DNA from: JACCZR01 sp963844805
GTDB taxonomy: Bacteria; Actinomycetota; Thermoleophilia; Solirubrobacterales; Thermoleophilaceae
NCBI GenBank assembly: GCA_963844805.1
Contig: CAWJPU010000001.1
Location: forward strand, 310,001-374,000
Reading direction: 5' to 3'
DNA length: 64,000 nt
A model generated the notes under the pieces. The model worked only from the letters and a program-made list of their open reading frames with translations, searched no databases and was not told the origin of the DNA. The position numbers and the translations under genes were made by a program. Positions 51,207 to 59,104 of the stretch are shown here, piece after piece (position 1 is the stretch's first letter; each line of letters starts with the position of its first letter).

Positions 51207-51509
51207 TTAAGAGCTGCCCGTGACGACGGCCATGAAGATGAGGAAGAGGCCGAGCAGCACGGCGTACAGCGCCAGCCGGTCGGGCGCCGAGACCACACGG
51301 CTGGACGTGGGCGGCCGGCGGCGGGCCGGCGTGGGCCGGCCGGTGATGCGGACCGTCCTGCGCTCGCCGGGCGCCGGTGCAGGCGCGGGCGTCGGCGTGG
51401 CCGCCGCCGGAGCGGGCTCTTCGACCAGCTCCAGCCTGGGCCGTGAGACGAACCTCTCTTCGTATTCATCCACCCGCTGAAGTGCGCGGGCACCCGCTGA
51501 ACTGCTCAT
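51207..51509 (-). CDS. Tail-anchored small membrane protein behind a c-di-AMP riboswitch
   Basis: 100 residues. A charged N-terminal part (LQRVDEYEERFVSRPRLELV) leads into a Pro/Ala-rich segment (TPTPAPAPAPGERRTVRITG) and a basic stretch. A single C-terminal transmembrane helix follows (LALYAVLLGLFLIFMAVVTG). There is no signal peptide, so it should be tail-anchored with a cytoplasmic N-terminus. Its leader contains a c-di-AMP riboswitch (51527-51668). No known domain is recognised. The riboswitch implies a role in wall, turgor or potassium/osmolyte physiology, which c-di-AMP controls elsewhere. Confidence 0.75.
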   Translation of the reverse strand: MSSSAGARALQRVDEYEERFVSRPRLELVEEPAPAAATPTPAPAPAPGERRTVRITGRPTPARRRPPTSSRVVSAPDRLALYAVLLGLFLIFMAVVTGSS

Positions 51510-51526
51510 CGGCTCTCTTTCCTTGG

Positions 51527-51668
51527 GCCTGCGGGGTTAGCTGTCGGGCTCGCGCTGAAAGAGTCGCGCTACGTCCGGACGGCTAACGCCGTCGGGACGA
51601 CTCGCCCCTGGCCAGATGGGCCTTCCGGTTCCCCCGCGCCCCGCCATAACTGGCGGAGCCTCGGCCGG
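51527..51668 (-). ncRNA. Cyclic di-AMP (ydaO/yuaA) riboswitch, second copy
   Basis: On the minus strand: CGGCCGAGGCTCCGCC with GGCGGGGCGCGGGGGAACC, then GGGGCGAGTCGTC, an extra GACGGCGTTAGCCGTC hairpin, and the 3' core CGAGCCCGACAGCTAACCCC followed by GCAGGC. The last ~30 bases, from CTTTCAGCGCGAGCCC on, are nearly identical to the riboswitch at 41420-41547; the 5' half differs. It sits only ~18 bases after the cytochrome c stop codon, so it either has its own promoter inside that gene or acts in the middle of an operon. Confidence 0.85.
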
Positions 51669-51685
51669 ATGAGGCGCGGAGGGTA

Positions 51686-52171
51686 CTACTTCCCGGCGAC
51701 CTTCGTCACGTAGACCGCGACGGCGTCCGCGTCCTGGCCCGTGTAGATGCCGGACGGCATCTGCTTTTCGCCCGTCCCGCCGATGCGGATCGCGGTCAGG
51801 ACGCGCTTCTTGGACATCTTTCCCACCTCGTCGAGGTCGGGCCCCTGGACCCCACGGGCGTTGGCGGCGTCGAGGTTGTGACAACTCGCACATCGCTCGG
51901 CGAAGAGGGTCTTGCCCTCCTCCTCTTCCTTGGTGGGCTGCTCGCTCGCGAGAACGTCGGTGCCGCCGGCGGCGGCACCGCGGTTGGCGAGGATCAGCGC
52001 CGGGACCAGCAGGCCGCCGACCACGTAGATCACCGGCACGGCGATCCGGAAGGCGGTGCTTCCGCGGGTGAGGTAGGCCTCGCGGGCGGCGCTGGGGCCG
52101 CCCGAGAAGGCAACGAAGATCACGCCGATCCCGATGAGCAGGAACGGCAGGACGATGGCCAGGACCTCCAT
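51686..52171 (-). CDS. Membrane-anchored cytochrome c
   Basis: 161 residues. Two N-terminal transmembrane segments (VLAIVLPFLLIGIGVIFVAF and AVPVIYVVGGLLVPALILAN) are followed by a class I cytochrome c domain. Heme attachment is ERCASCHNLDAANA (C94, C97, H98). The distal Met ligand is in EKQMPSGIYTGQDADAV. RVLTAIRIGGTG matches the usual helix between. The domain faces the outside and probably shuttles electrons to a terminal oxidase or from quinol. No oxidase gene is nearby. Its start is 18 bases downstream of the fdhD stop, so they may share a transcript. Confidence 0.9.
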   Translation of the reverse strand: MEVLAIVLPFLLIGIGVIFVAFSGGPSAAREAYLTRGSTAFRIAVPVIYVVGGLLVPALILANRGAAAGGTDVLASEQPTKEEEEGKTLFAERCASCHNLDAANARGVQGPDLDEVGKMSKKRVLTAIRIGGTGEKQMPSGIYTGQDADAVAVYVTKVAGK

Positions 52172-52189
52172 GCGGGCCGGGACTTTATT

Positions 52190-53026
52190 TCAAGCGGTCG
52201 ACGGCCGCGCGCTGCGCGGCGCCAGGCGGTCCGCGCCGGCGTACACGTTGAAGGAGCTCTCGCGCACGAAGCCGCACAGGAGCATCCCGCGCTCGCGCGC
52301 GAGGTCGACCGCCAGCGACGTCGGCGCCCCCACGGCGACCACGCCGGCCATGTCGGCCATCGCGGCCTTCTGGACGAGCTCGAAACCGGCCCGCCCGCTC
52401 AGGCAGGCGAATGCGTCGGCCAGGGGGTAGCGGCCCTCCAGCAACAGAGCCCCGATCGCCTTGTCCATCGCGTTGTGGCGGCCCACGTCCTCGCGCAGGC
52501 ACAGCAGCCGCCCCTGCGGGTCGAACACGCCGGTCGCGTGCAGGCCGCCGGTGCGCCCGAAGGCCCGCTGGCCGGCGCGCAGCTCGTCGGGCGCGCTCAG
52601 GACCAGCTCCTCGGGGAGCGGACCCCGGTCGCCGGCCGGCGCCGGCGCATTGAGCCGCACGTCCTCCAGCGCGCCCTTGCCGCAGATCCCGCACGAGGAG
52701 GTCAGGTGAAAGCTGCGCTTGCCCGGGTCGCGCCGCAGGCCGTCGGTGGTCCGCACGTCGACCACGTTGCCCTCGAGCTCCTCGGTCGGGCCCGCGCCGG
52801 CGACGTCCCCGGGACCCGCGATCAGGCCCTCGCCGACGAGGAAGCCGACGGCCAGCACCTCGTCGTCGCCGGGGCTGCGCATAGTCACGGCGAGCGCCTC
52901 GCCGTCGACGCGGATCTCCAGCGGCTCCTCGACGGCGATCTCGTCGTCGCGCGCCTCCGTGGGGCGCCCCGCCTGTAGGCGCTCGATGGAGCAGACGGCT
53001 ACATGGGGGTCGACCGTTACGGGCAC
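52190..53026 (-). CDS. fdhD: Formate dehydrogenase sulfur-transfer protein FdhD
   Basis: 278 residues, intact. FdhD carries sulfur from the IscS desulfurase to the molybdenum cofactor of formate dehydrogenase. Key motifs are the sulfur-binding loop TSSCGICGKGALEDVRL (CxxC), ATGVFDPQGRLLCLREDVGR followed by HNAMDKAIG, and SGRAGFELVQKAA. The N-terminal ERLQAGRPTEARDDEIAVEE and VGFLVGEGLI match the FdhD entry domain. With mobA at 22985 it implies a molybdenum-dependent formate dehydrogenase elsewhere in the genome. Start GTG 53026. Confidence 0.95.
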   Translation of the reverse strand: MPVTVDPHVAVCSIERLQAGRPTEARDDEIAVEEPLEIRVDGEALAVTMRSPGDDEVLAVGFLVGEGLIAGPGDVAGAGPTEELEGNVVDVRTTDGLRRDPGKRSFHLTSSCGICGKGALEDVRLNAPAPAGDRGPLPEELVLSAPDELRAGQRAFGRTGGLHATGVFDPQGRLLCLREDVGRHNAMDKAIGALLLEGRYPLADAFACLSGRAGFELVQKAAMADMAGVVAVGAPTSLAVDLARERGMLLCGFVRESSFNVYAGADRLAPRSARPSTA

Positions 53027-53065
53027 GTGTCGAGCGTATGCCCCGCCGGGGGTCCCCTCAAATCA

Positions 53066-53093
53066 GAAGGGCCCCGCTCTCGCGGGGCCCTTC
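53066..53093 (-). terminator. Terminator hairpin after RNase P RNA
   Basis: Perfect 12-base arms GAAGGGCCCCGC / GCGGGGCCCTTC around TCTC; on the minus strand the loop is GAGA, a stable GNRA tetraloop. It follows the 3' end of rnpB by ~4 bases and ends in TTC-TGATTT. It may also block read-through from rnpB into fdhD. Confidence 0.85.
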
Positions 53094-53096
53094 CCT

Positions 53097-53468
53097 CAGC
53101 CGGCCGGTAAGCCGGATCCTGTCGTGGACAGTCATCCATCTGCCGCCACTCGGCGAGCGGCGGCGGGCCCTGTGGCCCTGCGGCCTACCTGGGACTCGGC
53201 GGGCAGCGTCATCGTCCCTGCTTGGCCTTGCACCGGGTGGGGTTTGCCTGGCCGGCGTGTCACCACGCCGCCGGTGCGCTCTTACCGCACCTTTTCACCC
53301 TTGCCGCCGACGGGCTCTCGAGAGGCCCGCCGGGTAGGCGGTTTGTTTCTGTGGCACTTTCCCGCGGGTTTCCCCGGGTCGGATTTCCCGACCACCCTGC
53401 CCTGCGGTGTCCGGACTTTCCTCGAACGCCGGTTGTCTCTCCGACGCCCGCGACTGCCTGGCCGGCAA
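53097..53468 (-). ncRNA. rnpB: RNase P RNA, bacterial class A
   Basis: Minus-strand sequence has the universally conserved blocks in order: GAGGAAAGTCCGGACACCGC (P4 5' strand region), CCACAGAAACAAACCGCC, GGTAAGGGTGAAAAGGTGCG followed by GTAAGAGCGCACC, a GGATGACTG element, and ACAGGATCCGGCTTACCGG near the 3' end. The terminal helix pairs GCCGGCC at the 5' end with GGCCGGC at the 3' end. Length about 370 nt is normal. This RNA is the catalytic component that matures tRNA 5' ends. Plus-strand and minus-strand ORFs across this region are spurious. Ends are set by the terminal helix and are accurate to a few bases. Confidence 0.95.
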
Positions 53469-53477
53469 CTACAGAGG

Positions 53478-53723
53478 TTAGGCCAGCTTCGAGCCACAGT
53501 CCACGCAGCGACCGCCGCCTTGCCGGCTGTGCATGCGGCCGTGGCAGACAGGGCACTCGGCCGCCCCGTCGGCGTGCAGGCCCTCCCATACGCGCGAGAT
53601 CCGGTCCTCGAGCGTAGGCCTGCCGCCGTTGGGGCTCCTGACGGGCGTTTCCGGTTCGCCCGAAAGCTTGTGTTCGCGCTGCGCCGGGTCGAAGAGCGGC
53701 GGCGCAAGGGTTCCGCTGGTCAC
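53478..53723 (-). CDS. Small zinc-ribbon protein upstream of rnpB
   Basis: 81 residues from GTG 53723, preceded by a strong Shine-Dalgarno (GGAGGTGG). The middle is polar (RPTLEDRISRVWEGLHADGA). The C-terminus is a four-Cys zinc ribbon, ECPVCHGRM and RCVDCGSKLA. Such ribbons often contact RNA, DNA or protein partners. The stop codon lies about 10 bases before the RNase P RNA 5' end, so its promoter or transcript may feed rnpB. No family name can be given. Confidence 0.78.
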   Translation of the reverse strand: MTSGTLAPPLFDPAQREHKLSGEPETPVRSPNGGRPTLEDRISRVWEGLHADGAAECPVCHGRMHSRQGGGRCVDCGSKLA

Positions 53724-53832
53724 TCGACCACCTCCGTGAGGCCGAGAGCCCCGCCTGCCAAGGACGCAGGGAGCGATGCCTGCTCGGCAGGTGAGCGACC
53801 GAGGACGCTGGCAGGCGATGGCTCGCAGGCCA

Positions 53833-54450
53833 TCACGAGACTCTCCGCATGACGCCGACGACCTTGCCGAGGATCTCCACCTCGCGGCTGATGATCGGCT
53901 CGTGGGCGTCGTTCTCGGGCTGAAGGCGCACATGGTCGGGCTCGCGGAAGAAGCGCTTGACCGTCGCCTCGTCGCCGATCTGGGCCACGACGATCTCGCC
54001 GTCGCTGGCCGTCTCCTGGCGGCGGACCACCACGTGGTCGCCCTCCAGGATCCCGGCGTCCTTCATCGAGTCGCCGCGCACGCGCAGGAGGAACTCACCC
54101 GCGTCGCCGCCCGCGATCGGGGGGATCTCCACGTAGTCCTCGATGTTCTCCTCGGCGAGCACCGGCTGGCCGGCGGCGACCGAGCCCACCAGCGGCAGGC
54201 CTCGGTCCCCGTCGCCCACGACCTTCTTCGCCTTGTCGACCAGGACCTCGATCGCCCGCGGGCGGGTGGGGTCGCGCCGCAGCAGGCCGAGCTTCTCGAG
54301 GTTCGCGAGATGGGCGTGCACCGTCGACGACGAGGTCAGGCCGATCGCCTTGCCGATGTCGCGCACCGTGGGCGGGTAACCGTGGCTCGACGAGTAGCGC
54401 TTGATGAAGTCGAAGATCTCCTGCTGGCGCTTGGTCAGGTCTAGGTCCAC
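53833..54450 (-). CDS. lexA: SOS repressor LexA
   Basis: 205 residues, intact. The N-terminal winged helix is LTKRQQEIFDFIKRYSSSHG and PPTVRDIGKAIGLTSSSTVH. The autocleavage bond is Ala93-Gly94 in GSVAAGQPVLAEENIEDY. The catalytic Ser128 is in VRGDSMKDAGILEGD and the Lys165 base in ATVKRFFREP. RecA filaments stimulate self-cleavage after DNA damage, which derepresses the SOS regulon. The SOS box at 54473-54486 lies 22 bases upstream of GTG 54450, giving the usual autoregulation. No dinB, recA or other SOS gene is seen in the window. Confidence 0.96.
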   Translation of the reverse strand: MDLDLTKRQQEIFDFIKRYSSSHGYPPTVRDIGKAIGLTSSSTVHAHLANLEKLGLLRRDPTRPRAIEVLVDKAKKVVGDGDRGLPLVGSVAAGQPVLAEENIEDYVEIPPIAGGDAGEFLLRVRGDSMKDAGILEGDHVVVRRQETASDGEIVVAQIGDEATVKRFFREPDHVRLQPENDAHEPIISREVEILGKVVGVMRRVS

Positions 54451-54472
54451 TGTCCCTCCGGGGGGGCTGATC

Positions 54473-54486
54473 CGAACATGTGTTCG
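54473..54486. promoter_or_regulatory. SOS box (LexA operator) of lexA
   Basis: CGAACATGTGTTCG is a perfect match to the actinobacterial/Bacillus-type consensus CGAAC-N4-GTTCG. Only 22 bases separate it from the lexA start, so LexA represses its own gene. Confidence 0.92.
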
Positions 54487-54544
54487 ACAAGGTACATAGG
54501 CCTCCGGACGACTGCAAGGCCGCTGCCAGAAACCGCCCGGGGGC

Positions 54545-54550
54545 TATAGT
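54545..54550 (+). promoter_or_regulatory. -10 element of tRNA-Leu
   Basis: TATAGT lies 13 bases before the 5' end of the tRNA, the most canonical -10 hexamer in the area. Confidence 0.6.
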
Positions 54551-54563
54551 TGGCGCCCCTCAG

Positions 54564-54649
<86 letters not shown>

Positions 54650-54863
54650 CTTACGCACTCCCTCCCGCCAGGGTCGTCAGGCGGCTGAGGAGTTTCGCGG
54701 GGTGCCCGCGCACCAGGGCGTTGCGTGCCGTTTGCTCCGGCGGCTCGTCCCCTGCACAGTGTCGGCGAGGGCCACGAGGGCCGCTCCCCGGAGCCCTTCC
54801 CCTCCCATTGCCACCCGAGCGGGCGCCGGTGTAGGTTCAGCCTCTCGGATCGAGGGGGACGCG

Positions 54864-55481
54864 ATGAGCGTTGCTTACAAGCTCCTCTACGGGGTCGGTT
54901 TCACCCCTTGGGAGCAGATGGCGGAGTCGCCTCCGATCACCGAACAGATCTCTGGGATGTTCGACCGCGCGGAGGCAGGGCGCGAGCCCCCGTTCGGGCG
55001 CGCGCTCGACCTCGGCTGCGGCAGCGGGATCTGGGCGGTCGAGCTGGCGTCCCGGGGGTGGCAGGTGACCGGAGTGGACTTCGTGCCGAAGGCCGTGCGC
55101 CGGGCCACCGAGCGCGCGGCGGAGGCAGGTGTCGACCTACAGCTGATCGAGGGGGACGTGACCGCGCTCGCCGAAGCGGGCGTCGGCTCGGGATTCCAGC
55201 TCCTCATCGACTTCGGGTGCTTCCACGACGAGCTGAGCGACGCCCAGCGCAGCGATGAGGCACGGGGGGCAAGCGCAGCGGCCGGCCCGGGCGCAACGCT
55301 GCTGCTGATGGCCTGGAAGCCGGGGCGCAGGGGGCCCCTCCCTCGGGGCGCGAGCCGGGAAGACGTAGAGAGCACCTTCTCCGAGTGGCGCATCGTGGAA
55401 GACGAGCCCATGGAGGTCTCGGGGGCGCCCCGCTACGTACGAAAAGCCGACCCGCGCTTCTACCGGCTCGCGCTCCGCTGA
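54864..55481 (+). CDS. SAM-dependent methyltransferase, class I
   Basis: 205 residues from ATG 54864, with a GAGGGGG Shine-Dalgarno. SAM-binding motif I is RALDLGCGSGIWAVELASRG; motif II is QVTGVDFVPKAVRRATERA, with the acidic residue after strand 2; and LLIDFGCFHDELSDAQR is motif IV. A sequence just after it (DEARGASAAAGPG) looks slightly garbled compared with relatives, so small compensating errors are possible. Small-molecule or thiopurine/halide-type methyl acceptors are plausible, but the substrate is unknown. It stands alone, 214 bases after the tRNA. Confidence 0.8.
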   Translation: MSVAYKLLYGVGFTPWEQMAESPPITEQISGMFDRAEAGREPPFGRALDLGCGSGIWAVELASRGWQVTGVDFVPKAVRRATERAAEAGVDLQLIEGDVTALAEAGVGSGFQLLIDFGCFHDELSDAQRSDEARGASAAAGPGATLLLMAWKPGRRGPLPRGASREDVESTFSEWRIVEDEPMEVSGAPRYVRKADPRFYRLALR

Positions 55482-55650
55482 GTCGCACCTTCGGGCGCCG
55501 ACCCGCCTGGTCGGGGAGGCGGAGGAGGAGCGCGAGCGCCGTTCCGTTCCGCCTCGAGGATCGCTGGCCTGCCACTTCCCACGGAAGGGCCGGGTGCGCG
55601 TGCGTGGAGGGTTAGGCTGGGATCCCGCGACCACAAGGAGGCTCACCCTC

Positions 55651-55968
55651 ATGGCAACGTTCGCCGTCATCGCCGAGCATCCGCCCGACCTTTGCCCGAC
55701 CTCCAACTCCCAAACGCGGAAGATGTTGAAGGAGGGGGCCGGTCAGATTCCGCAGCTCGCCGAGCAACTGGGCGTCAACATCGTCACGCTGCGCGTCTTT
55801 GGGCCCGACCACATCCTCCTCGCGGTAGTCGAGGCGGACGACATCGAGTCCGTCAGGGAGTTCATCCTCCAGAGCCGTCTCATCCAGTGGAACACGACCA
55901 GGATCCACGCCACCTACTCGATGGAAGAGACGCTCGTGAAGGTAGACCAGCTGGAGGCCATCTTCTAG
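55651..55968 (+). CDS. Small dimeric alpha/beta-barrel-like protein (DUF3303-like)
   Basis: 105 residues preceded by AAGGAGG. MATFAVIAEHPPDLCPTSNS starts a strand, and VNIVTLRVFGPDHILLAVVE and TTRIHATYSMEETLVKVDQL suggest the ferredoxin-like fold of small dimeric barrels (DUF3303/GYD type). There is no signal or membrane segment. A -10-like TAGGCT is ~28 bases upstream. Function unknown. It converges with the VOC gene across a long hairpin. Confidence 0.7.
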   Translation: MATFAVIAEHPPDLCPTSNSQTRKMLKEGAGQIPQLAEQLGVNIVTLRVFGPDHILLAVVEADDIESVREFILQSRLIQWNTTRIHATYSMEETLVKVDQLEAIF

Positions 55969-56050
55969 CGCCAGCACATGCGACGGCTGGCCGTGTGGAA
56001 GCCCTTCTCGCCGGGACGCTCGCCGCGCTGGTGCTAGGCGCAGCTAGCGA

Positions 56051-56089
56051 CTGAAGGGTTGTCGGGCCAGAGCCCACACAATCCTTCAG
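56051..56089. terminator. Bidirectional hairpin between convergent genes
   Basis: CTGAAGGGTTGT (56051-56062) pairs with ACAATCCTTCAG (56078-56089): 12 pairs, one of them G-U on the plus RNA, with a 15-base loop. It lies between convergent stops and overlaps the end of the VOC gene. There is no T-tract, so termination is presumed from position and symmetry. Confidence 0.55.
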
Positions 56090-56475
56090 GCATCGCCCTC
56101 CGAGGGCCGCTCCACCACCCGAAACCCGTTGCCGTCGGGGTCGCGGAAGGTGAACATCGGCGGCACGTAGTCGCCCATCACGATCAGCTCCTCGTCGGCG
56201 TCCACGCCCCGCGCGCGCAGCGCGGCGTGGTCGGCCGCCGCGTCGGTCGTGGTGAAGCTCACCTCCGTCCCGGCGGCAGCGTCCTCGGGCGCAGCCACCA
56301 GCGCGATGCTCGTGGCCGCCCCGGGCGGGGCCACCTCGAGCCAGCGCTGCCCCTCGCCGAAGGCGCCGTCGATGCGGGTCTCGAAGCCGAGCCCGGTCCA
56401 GAACTCCAGCGCCCGGTCCTGGTCGGCCACGGGGACGATGACGGTTCCCACCTCGGTGATCGCCAGGTCGCTCAT
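56086..56475 (-). CDS. VOC-superfamily (glyoxalase/dioxygenase fold) protein
   Basis: 129 residues of paired beta-alpha-beta-beta-beta modules. VGTVIVPVADQDRALEFWTG carries the conserved start of the fold, and GQRWLEVAPPGAATSIALVA the first Glu-containing strand. FTFRDPDGNGFRVVERPSEG gives the typical D-P-D-G-N-x-F/L-x-x-x-E ending, with the metal-binding Glu. Metal sites appear plausible but not complete. Functions range from resistance to isomerisation. It is not likely to be the ethylmalonyl-CoA epimerase, since it lacks that family's length and His pattern. ATG overlaps the stop of the next gene (ATGA). Confidence 0.85.
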   Translation of the reverse strand: MSDLAITEVGTVIVPVADQDRALEFWTGLGFETRIDGAFGEGQRWLEVAPPGAATSIALVAAPEDAAAGTEVSFTTTDAAADHAALRARGVDADEELIVMGDYVPPMFTFRDPDGNGFRVVERPSEGDA

Positions 56476-57109
56476 CGCTCCAGCTCCTCCTTCAGCGCGG
56501 ACACCCGCTCGCGCCAGTAGCGCCTTCATCCGCTCGGCCTCCTCGCCGTCGGCGAGACGCGCGTGCGAGAGGGCCAGCCTGCTCTTGCCGGGATCCACCG
56601 CGTCGAAGGCCACGTGGACCCGGCTGCCGTTCTCGCCCCAATCGAAGCGGGCCGACTTCGGCCGCGTCGACGTGCGCTCGCGCATCAGGCCGTCCGCCAG
56701 CTCCATCACGCGCGTCGTAGAGCTGCTCCACCGGGACGCCCACCGTCCGCGACGCGGTCACGGTGAAGCCGTCCTCGTGCTCGCCGACCGCGCGCCCGCC
56801 GCGCACTCGCTCGTAGCTTCCGATCACCGCCTGGACATTCCAGGCCAGCGGATCGAGGCCCTGCTGGTCGGCCAGCCAGCGGGCCGCCTCGCGGTGGGTG
56901 CGGTCGGCGGCGCCCCATTCGTCGAGGGCGTCGAACCACTCCTCCCAGCCGCGGCCGGTGCGGCGGCGAATCTCCTCGTCGGACGTCGCGAGGCCGTCCG
57001 TGGAGCCCTCGGGCGCGGACAGCAGCGCGGCCCGCGCCGCGGTGTAGCTCTCGCCCGTCTTCGCCATCCGGGTGCGGACGATCCGCTTGAACGAGCTCTG
57101 CCTGGTCAT
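56472..57109 (-). CDS. DUF4287 + SRPBCC-like protein (two frameshifts)
   Basis: About 212 residues after insertions near 56711 and 56523. The N-terminal RQSSFKRIVRTRMAKTGESY and AARAALLSAPEGSTDGLATS resemble DUF4287. EEIRRRTGRGWEEWFDALDE and HREAARWLADQQGLDPLAWN follow, and then an SRPBCC-like part (VTASRTVGVPVEQLYDA, FDWGENGSRVHVAFDAVDPG). The end after correction is RYWRERVSALKEELER, whose stop overlaps the VOC ATG. Shine-Dalgarno GAGGAG precedes ATG 57109. Such proteins are seen with AHSA1 stress proteins and ArsR regulators, as in the divergent operon here. Confidence 0.7.
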
Positions 57110-57320
57110 CTTTGCTCCTCTCGAGGCGGCGACACCGCGACTCACGCTCGGGGCGCCCCGCCGGAAAGGGCATCTCAAATGACCGGCGTCCCGAGAGCTC
57201 AGGCCCCCTTTGCCCCCGCTCGGCCGGCGGCGTGAGCACCGGAACCGGGGGTTGGGCGCGGGACGCGCGCCGCGGCCAACGTACCAACCGCAAGCGGGCC
57301 GGGCAAGCGGACCGGGTTAG

Positions 57321-57342
57321 TATATGCCGAGATGGGCATATA
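57321..57342. promoter_or_regulatory. ArsR-type operator with perfect 8-base arms
   Basis: TATATGCC-GAGATG-GGCATATA is a perfect inverted repeat in an otherwise very GC-rich gap. It ends 6 bases before ATG 57349, and TAGTAT at its left edge may be the -10. This points to tight autorepression of the arsR-SRPBCC operon. Confidence 0.7.
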
Positions 57343-57348
57343 CACCTC

Positions 57349-57669
57349 ATGACCGCTGCCTGGGCGGCACTCGCAGACCCCCACCGCCGCGCGCTCGTCG
57401 AGCTCCTTCTCCAGGGGCCGCGGGCGGTCGGCGAGCTCGTTGAGCGCACCGATCTGAGCCAGCCGAGCACCTCGAAGCACCTCCGGGTGCTGCGGGAGGC
57501 CGGCCTGGTGACCGTGCGCCGCGAGGCCCAGCGCCGCGTGTACGCGCTCGAGCCGAAGCCGATCGCCGAGATCGACGCCTGGCTGGAGCCCTACCGGCGC
57601 CTGTGGACGCAGAGCCTGGACGCCCTGGAGCAGCACCTGGACGAGATCGATCCCAAGGAGGACCGCTGA
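57349..57669 (+). CDS. ArsR-family transcriptional regulator
   Basis: 106 residues. Winged helix: ALADPHRRALVELLLQGPRA, recognition helix LSQPSTSKHLRVLREAGLVT, wing VRREAQRRVYALEPKPI. No metal-binding Cys is present, so it belongs to the non-metal group often fused or paired with SRPBCC (AHSA1) proteins. Its stop overlaps the next gene (TGATG). Start ATG 57349 is just after the palindrome TATATGCC/GGCATATA, its presumed own operator. Confidence 0.9.
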   Translation: MTAAWAALADPHRRALVELLLQGPRAVGELVERTDLSQPSTSKHLRVLREAGLVTVRREAQRRVYALEPKPIAEIDAWLEPYRRLWTQSLDALEQHLDEIDPKEDR

Positions 57670-58178
57670 TGGAAGGCACCTACGTGACCCTCGACGGCAA
57701 GCCCGCCGTCCGATTCGAGCGCACGCTCGGGCACCCGGTGGACGTGGTGTGGGAGGCCGTGACCGACCCCGCCCGGCTGGCGCACTGGTTCCCCACCACG
57801 GTGGACGTCGACCTGCGCGAGGGCGGAGCGATGGCGTTCGCGTTCCCCGACGGCAGCATGGAGGACATGACCGGCCGGGTGACCGCGCTCGATCCGCCGC
57901 AGCTGTTCGCGTTCCTGTGGGGCGAGGACGAGCTGCGCCTGGAGCTGGAGCCGGCCGGAGCCGGCTGCCGCCTGCGCCTGACCCACTTCCTCACCCGGTC
58001 CGACGAGGCGGCGCGCACCGCCGCGGGCTGGCACGTGTGCCTGGACCGGCTCGCCGAGCTGTTGGGGACGGGCGAGTCCGAGGCGCCGGGGACCGATCCC
58101 TCGGACGAGTGGCGCGGGCACTACGACCGCTATGTGGCGGCCGGCGTCCCGTCGGGCGCGCCGGTGCCGGGCGGCTGA
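57669..58178 (+). CDS. SRPBCC/AHSA1-like START-domain protein
   Basis: 169 residues. The hydrophobic-pocket fold is marked by VRFERTLGHPVDVVWEAVTD, PARLAHWFPTTVDVDLREGG and MTGRVTALDPPQLFAFLWGE. RLTHFLTRSDEAARTAAGWH and CLDRLAELL complete the long C-terminal helix. Members bind small hydrophobic ligands and are usually co-operonic with ArsR regulators, as here, with ATG overlapping the arsR stop. The ligand may be the effector of the regulator (inference). Confidence 0.88.
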   Translation: MEGTYVTLDGKPAVRFERTLGHPVDVVWEAVTDPARLAHWFPTTVDVDLREGGAMAFAFPDGSMEDMTGRVTALDPPQLFAFLWGEDELRLELEPAGAGCRLRLTHFLTRSDEAARTAAGWHVCLDRLAELLGTGESEAPGTDPSDEWRGHYDRYVAAGVPSGAPVPGG

Positions 58179-58224
58179 GTCTGGAAGCATCCGGCCCATC
58201 GAGAGCGACGCCAGCCCAGACCTG

Positions 58225-59020
58225 GTGGCCGTGGTCACCGGCGCCTCCAGCGGCATCGGCGAGGCCGCGGCCCACCGCCTCGCGCGCGAGCCCGGCGCCA
58301 AGCTGGTCCTGGTCGCTCGCCGCGAGGACCGCCTCCGCGCGCTGGCCGAGAAGCTCCCCTGCGAGGCGAGCTGGGTGGCGGCCGACCTCACCGAGGACGA
58401 CGCGCCCGGGCGCGTGCGCGCGCACGTGGAGGAGAAGTACGGCCGGTTGACCCTGCTGGTCAACAACGCCGGCGCCTCGTGGCGGGCGAAGTTCGCCGAC
58501 GGCGGCTACGAGAACGTCCGCCGCCACATGGAGGTCAACTTCGACGCGGTGGTGCGGTTGACCGAGGCGCTGCTCCCCCTGCTGCGCGCCTCGGCGCCCA
58601 GCGCGGTCGTGAACGTGGCCAGCACCGCCGGCCGCGTGGCCCGCGGCCGGCACCGGCGCCTACTCGGCCAGCAAGTTCGCGCTGGCCGGCTGGAGCGACG
58701 CGCTGTTCGCCGAGGAGCGTCCCAACGGCGTGCACGTGGGGCTGGTGCTGCCGGGCTTCATCTCCACCGAGGGCTTGCCCCAGAAGGAGCTGACCGGCCG
58801 CTGGCTCACGCGCTGGGCGGTCTCCACCCCGGAGAAGGGCGCGGAGGCGATCTACGAGGCGGGCGTGGGCCGGCGACCCGAGCGCTACGTGCCCAAGCCG
58901 TACGGGCTGGCGGCCGCCGCGCGGGTGGTGCTGCCGCGGTTGACGCGCCGCGTGATGGCCGGTGGAGGCGCCGCGGTGATGACCACGCGCACCGCCGCGA
59001 TGGACGCCGACGAGCGCTGA
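58225..59020 (+). CDS. Short-chain dehydrogenase/reductase (frameshift near 58650)
   Basis: About 265 residues with one insertion. VAVVTGASSGIGEAAAHRLA is the NAD(P) glycine motif TGxxxGIG. ADLTEDDAPGRVRAHVEEKY, LLVNNAGASW (NNAG) and the catalytic Ser segment VVNVASTAGR follow, then the catalytic Tyr/Lys in GAYSASKFALAGWSDALF. The basic residues after strand 2 (VARREDR) favour NADPH. Start is uncertain; GTG 58225 is the first convincing in-frame start after the SRPBCC stop. Substrate unknown. Confidence 0.82.
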
Positions 59021-59104
59021 CGCGCCCGGCCACGCCACACTTTTAGGCCTTCTTGGAATAGGGGCGTAGCGTCAATCGCCTTGAACCCGGGCGAGGAGGA
59101 AAGG

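Noticed and set aside
53038..53477. Several overlapping ORFs on both strands around 53.0-53.5 kb
   Set aside because: The DNA encodes RNase P RNA on the minus strand; conserved blocks and the terminal helix account for the sequence.
56086..56475. VOC protein as the missing ethylmalonyl/methylmalonyl-CoA epimerase
   Set aside because: The fold is right but it lacks the epimerase His/Glu pattern I would expect, and it is coupled to a DUF4287 stress-type gene instead of pathway genes.
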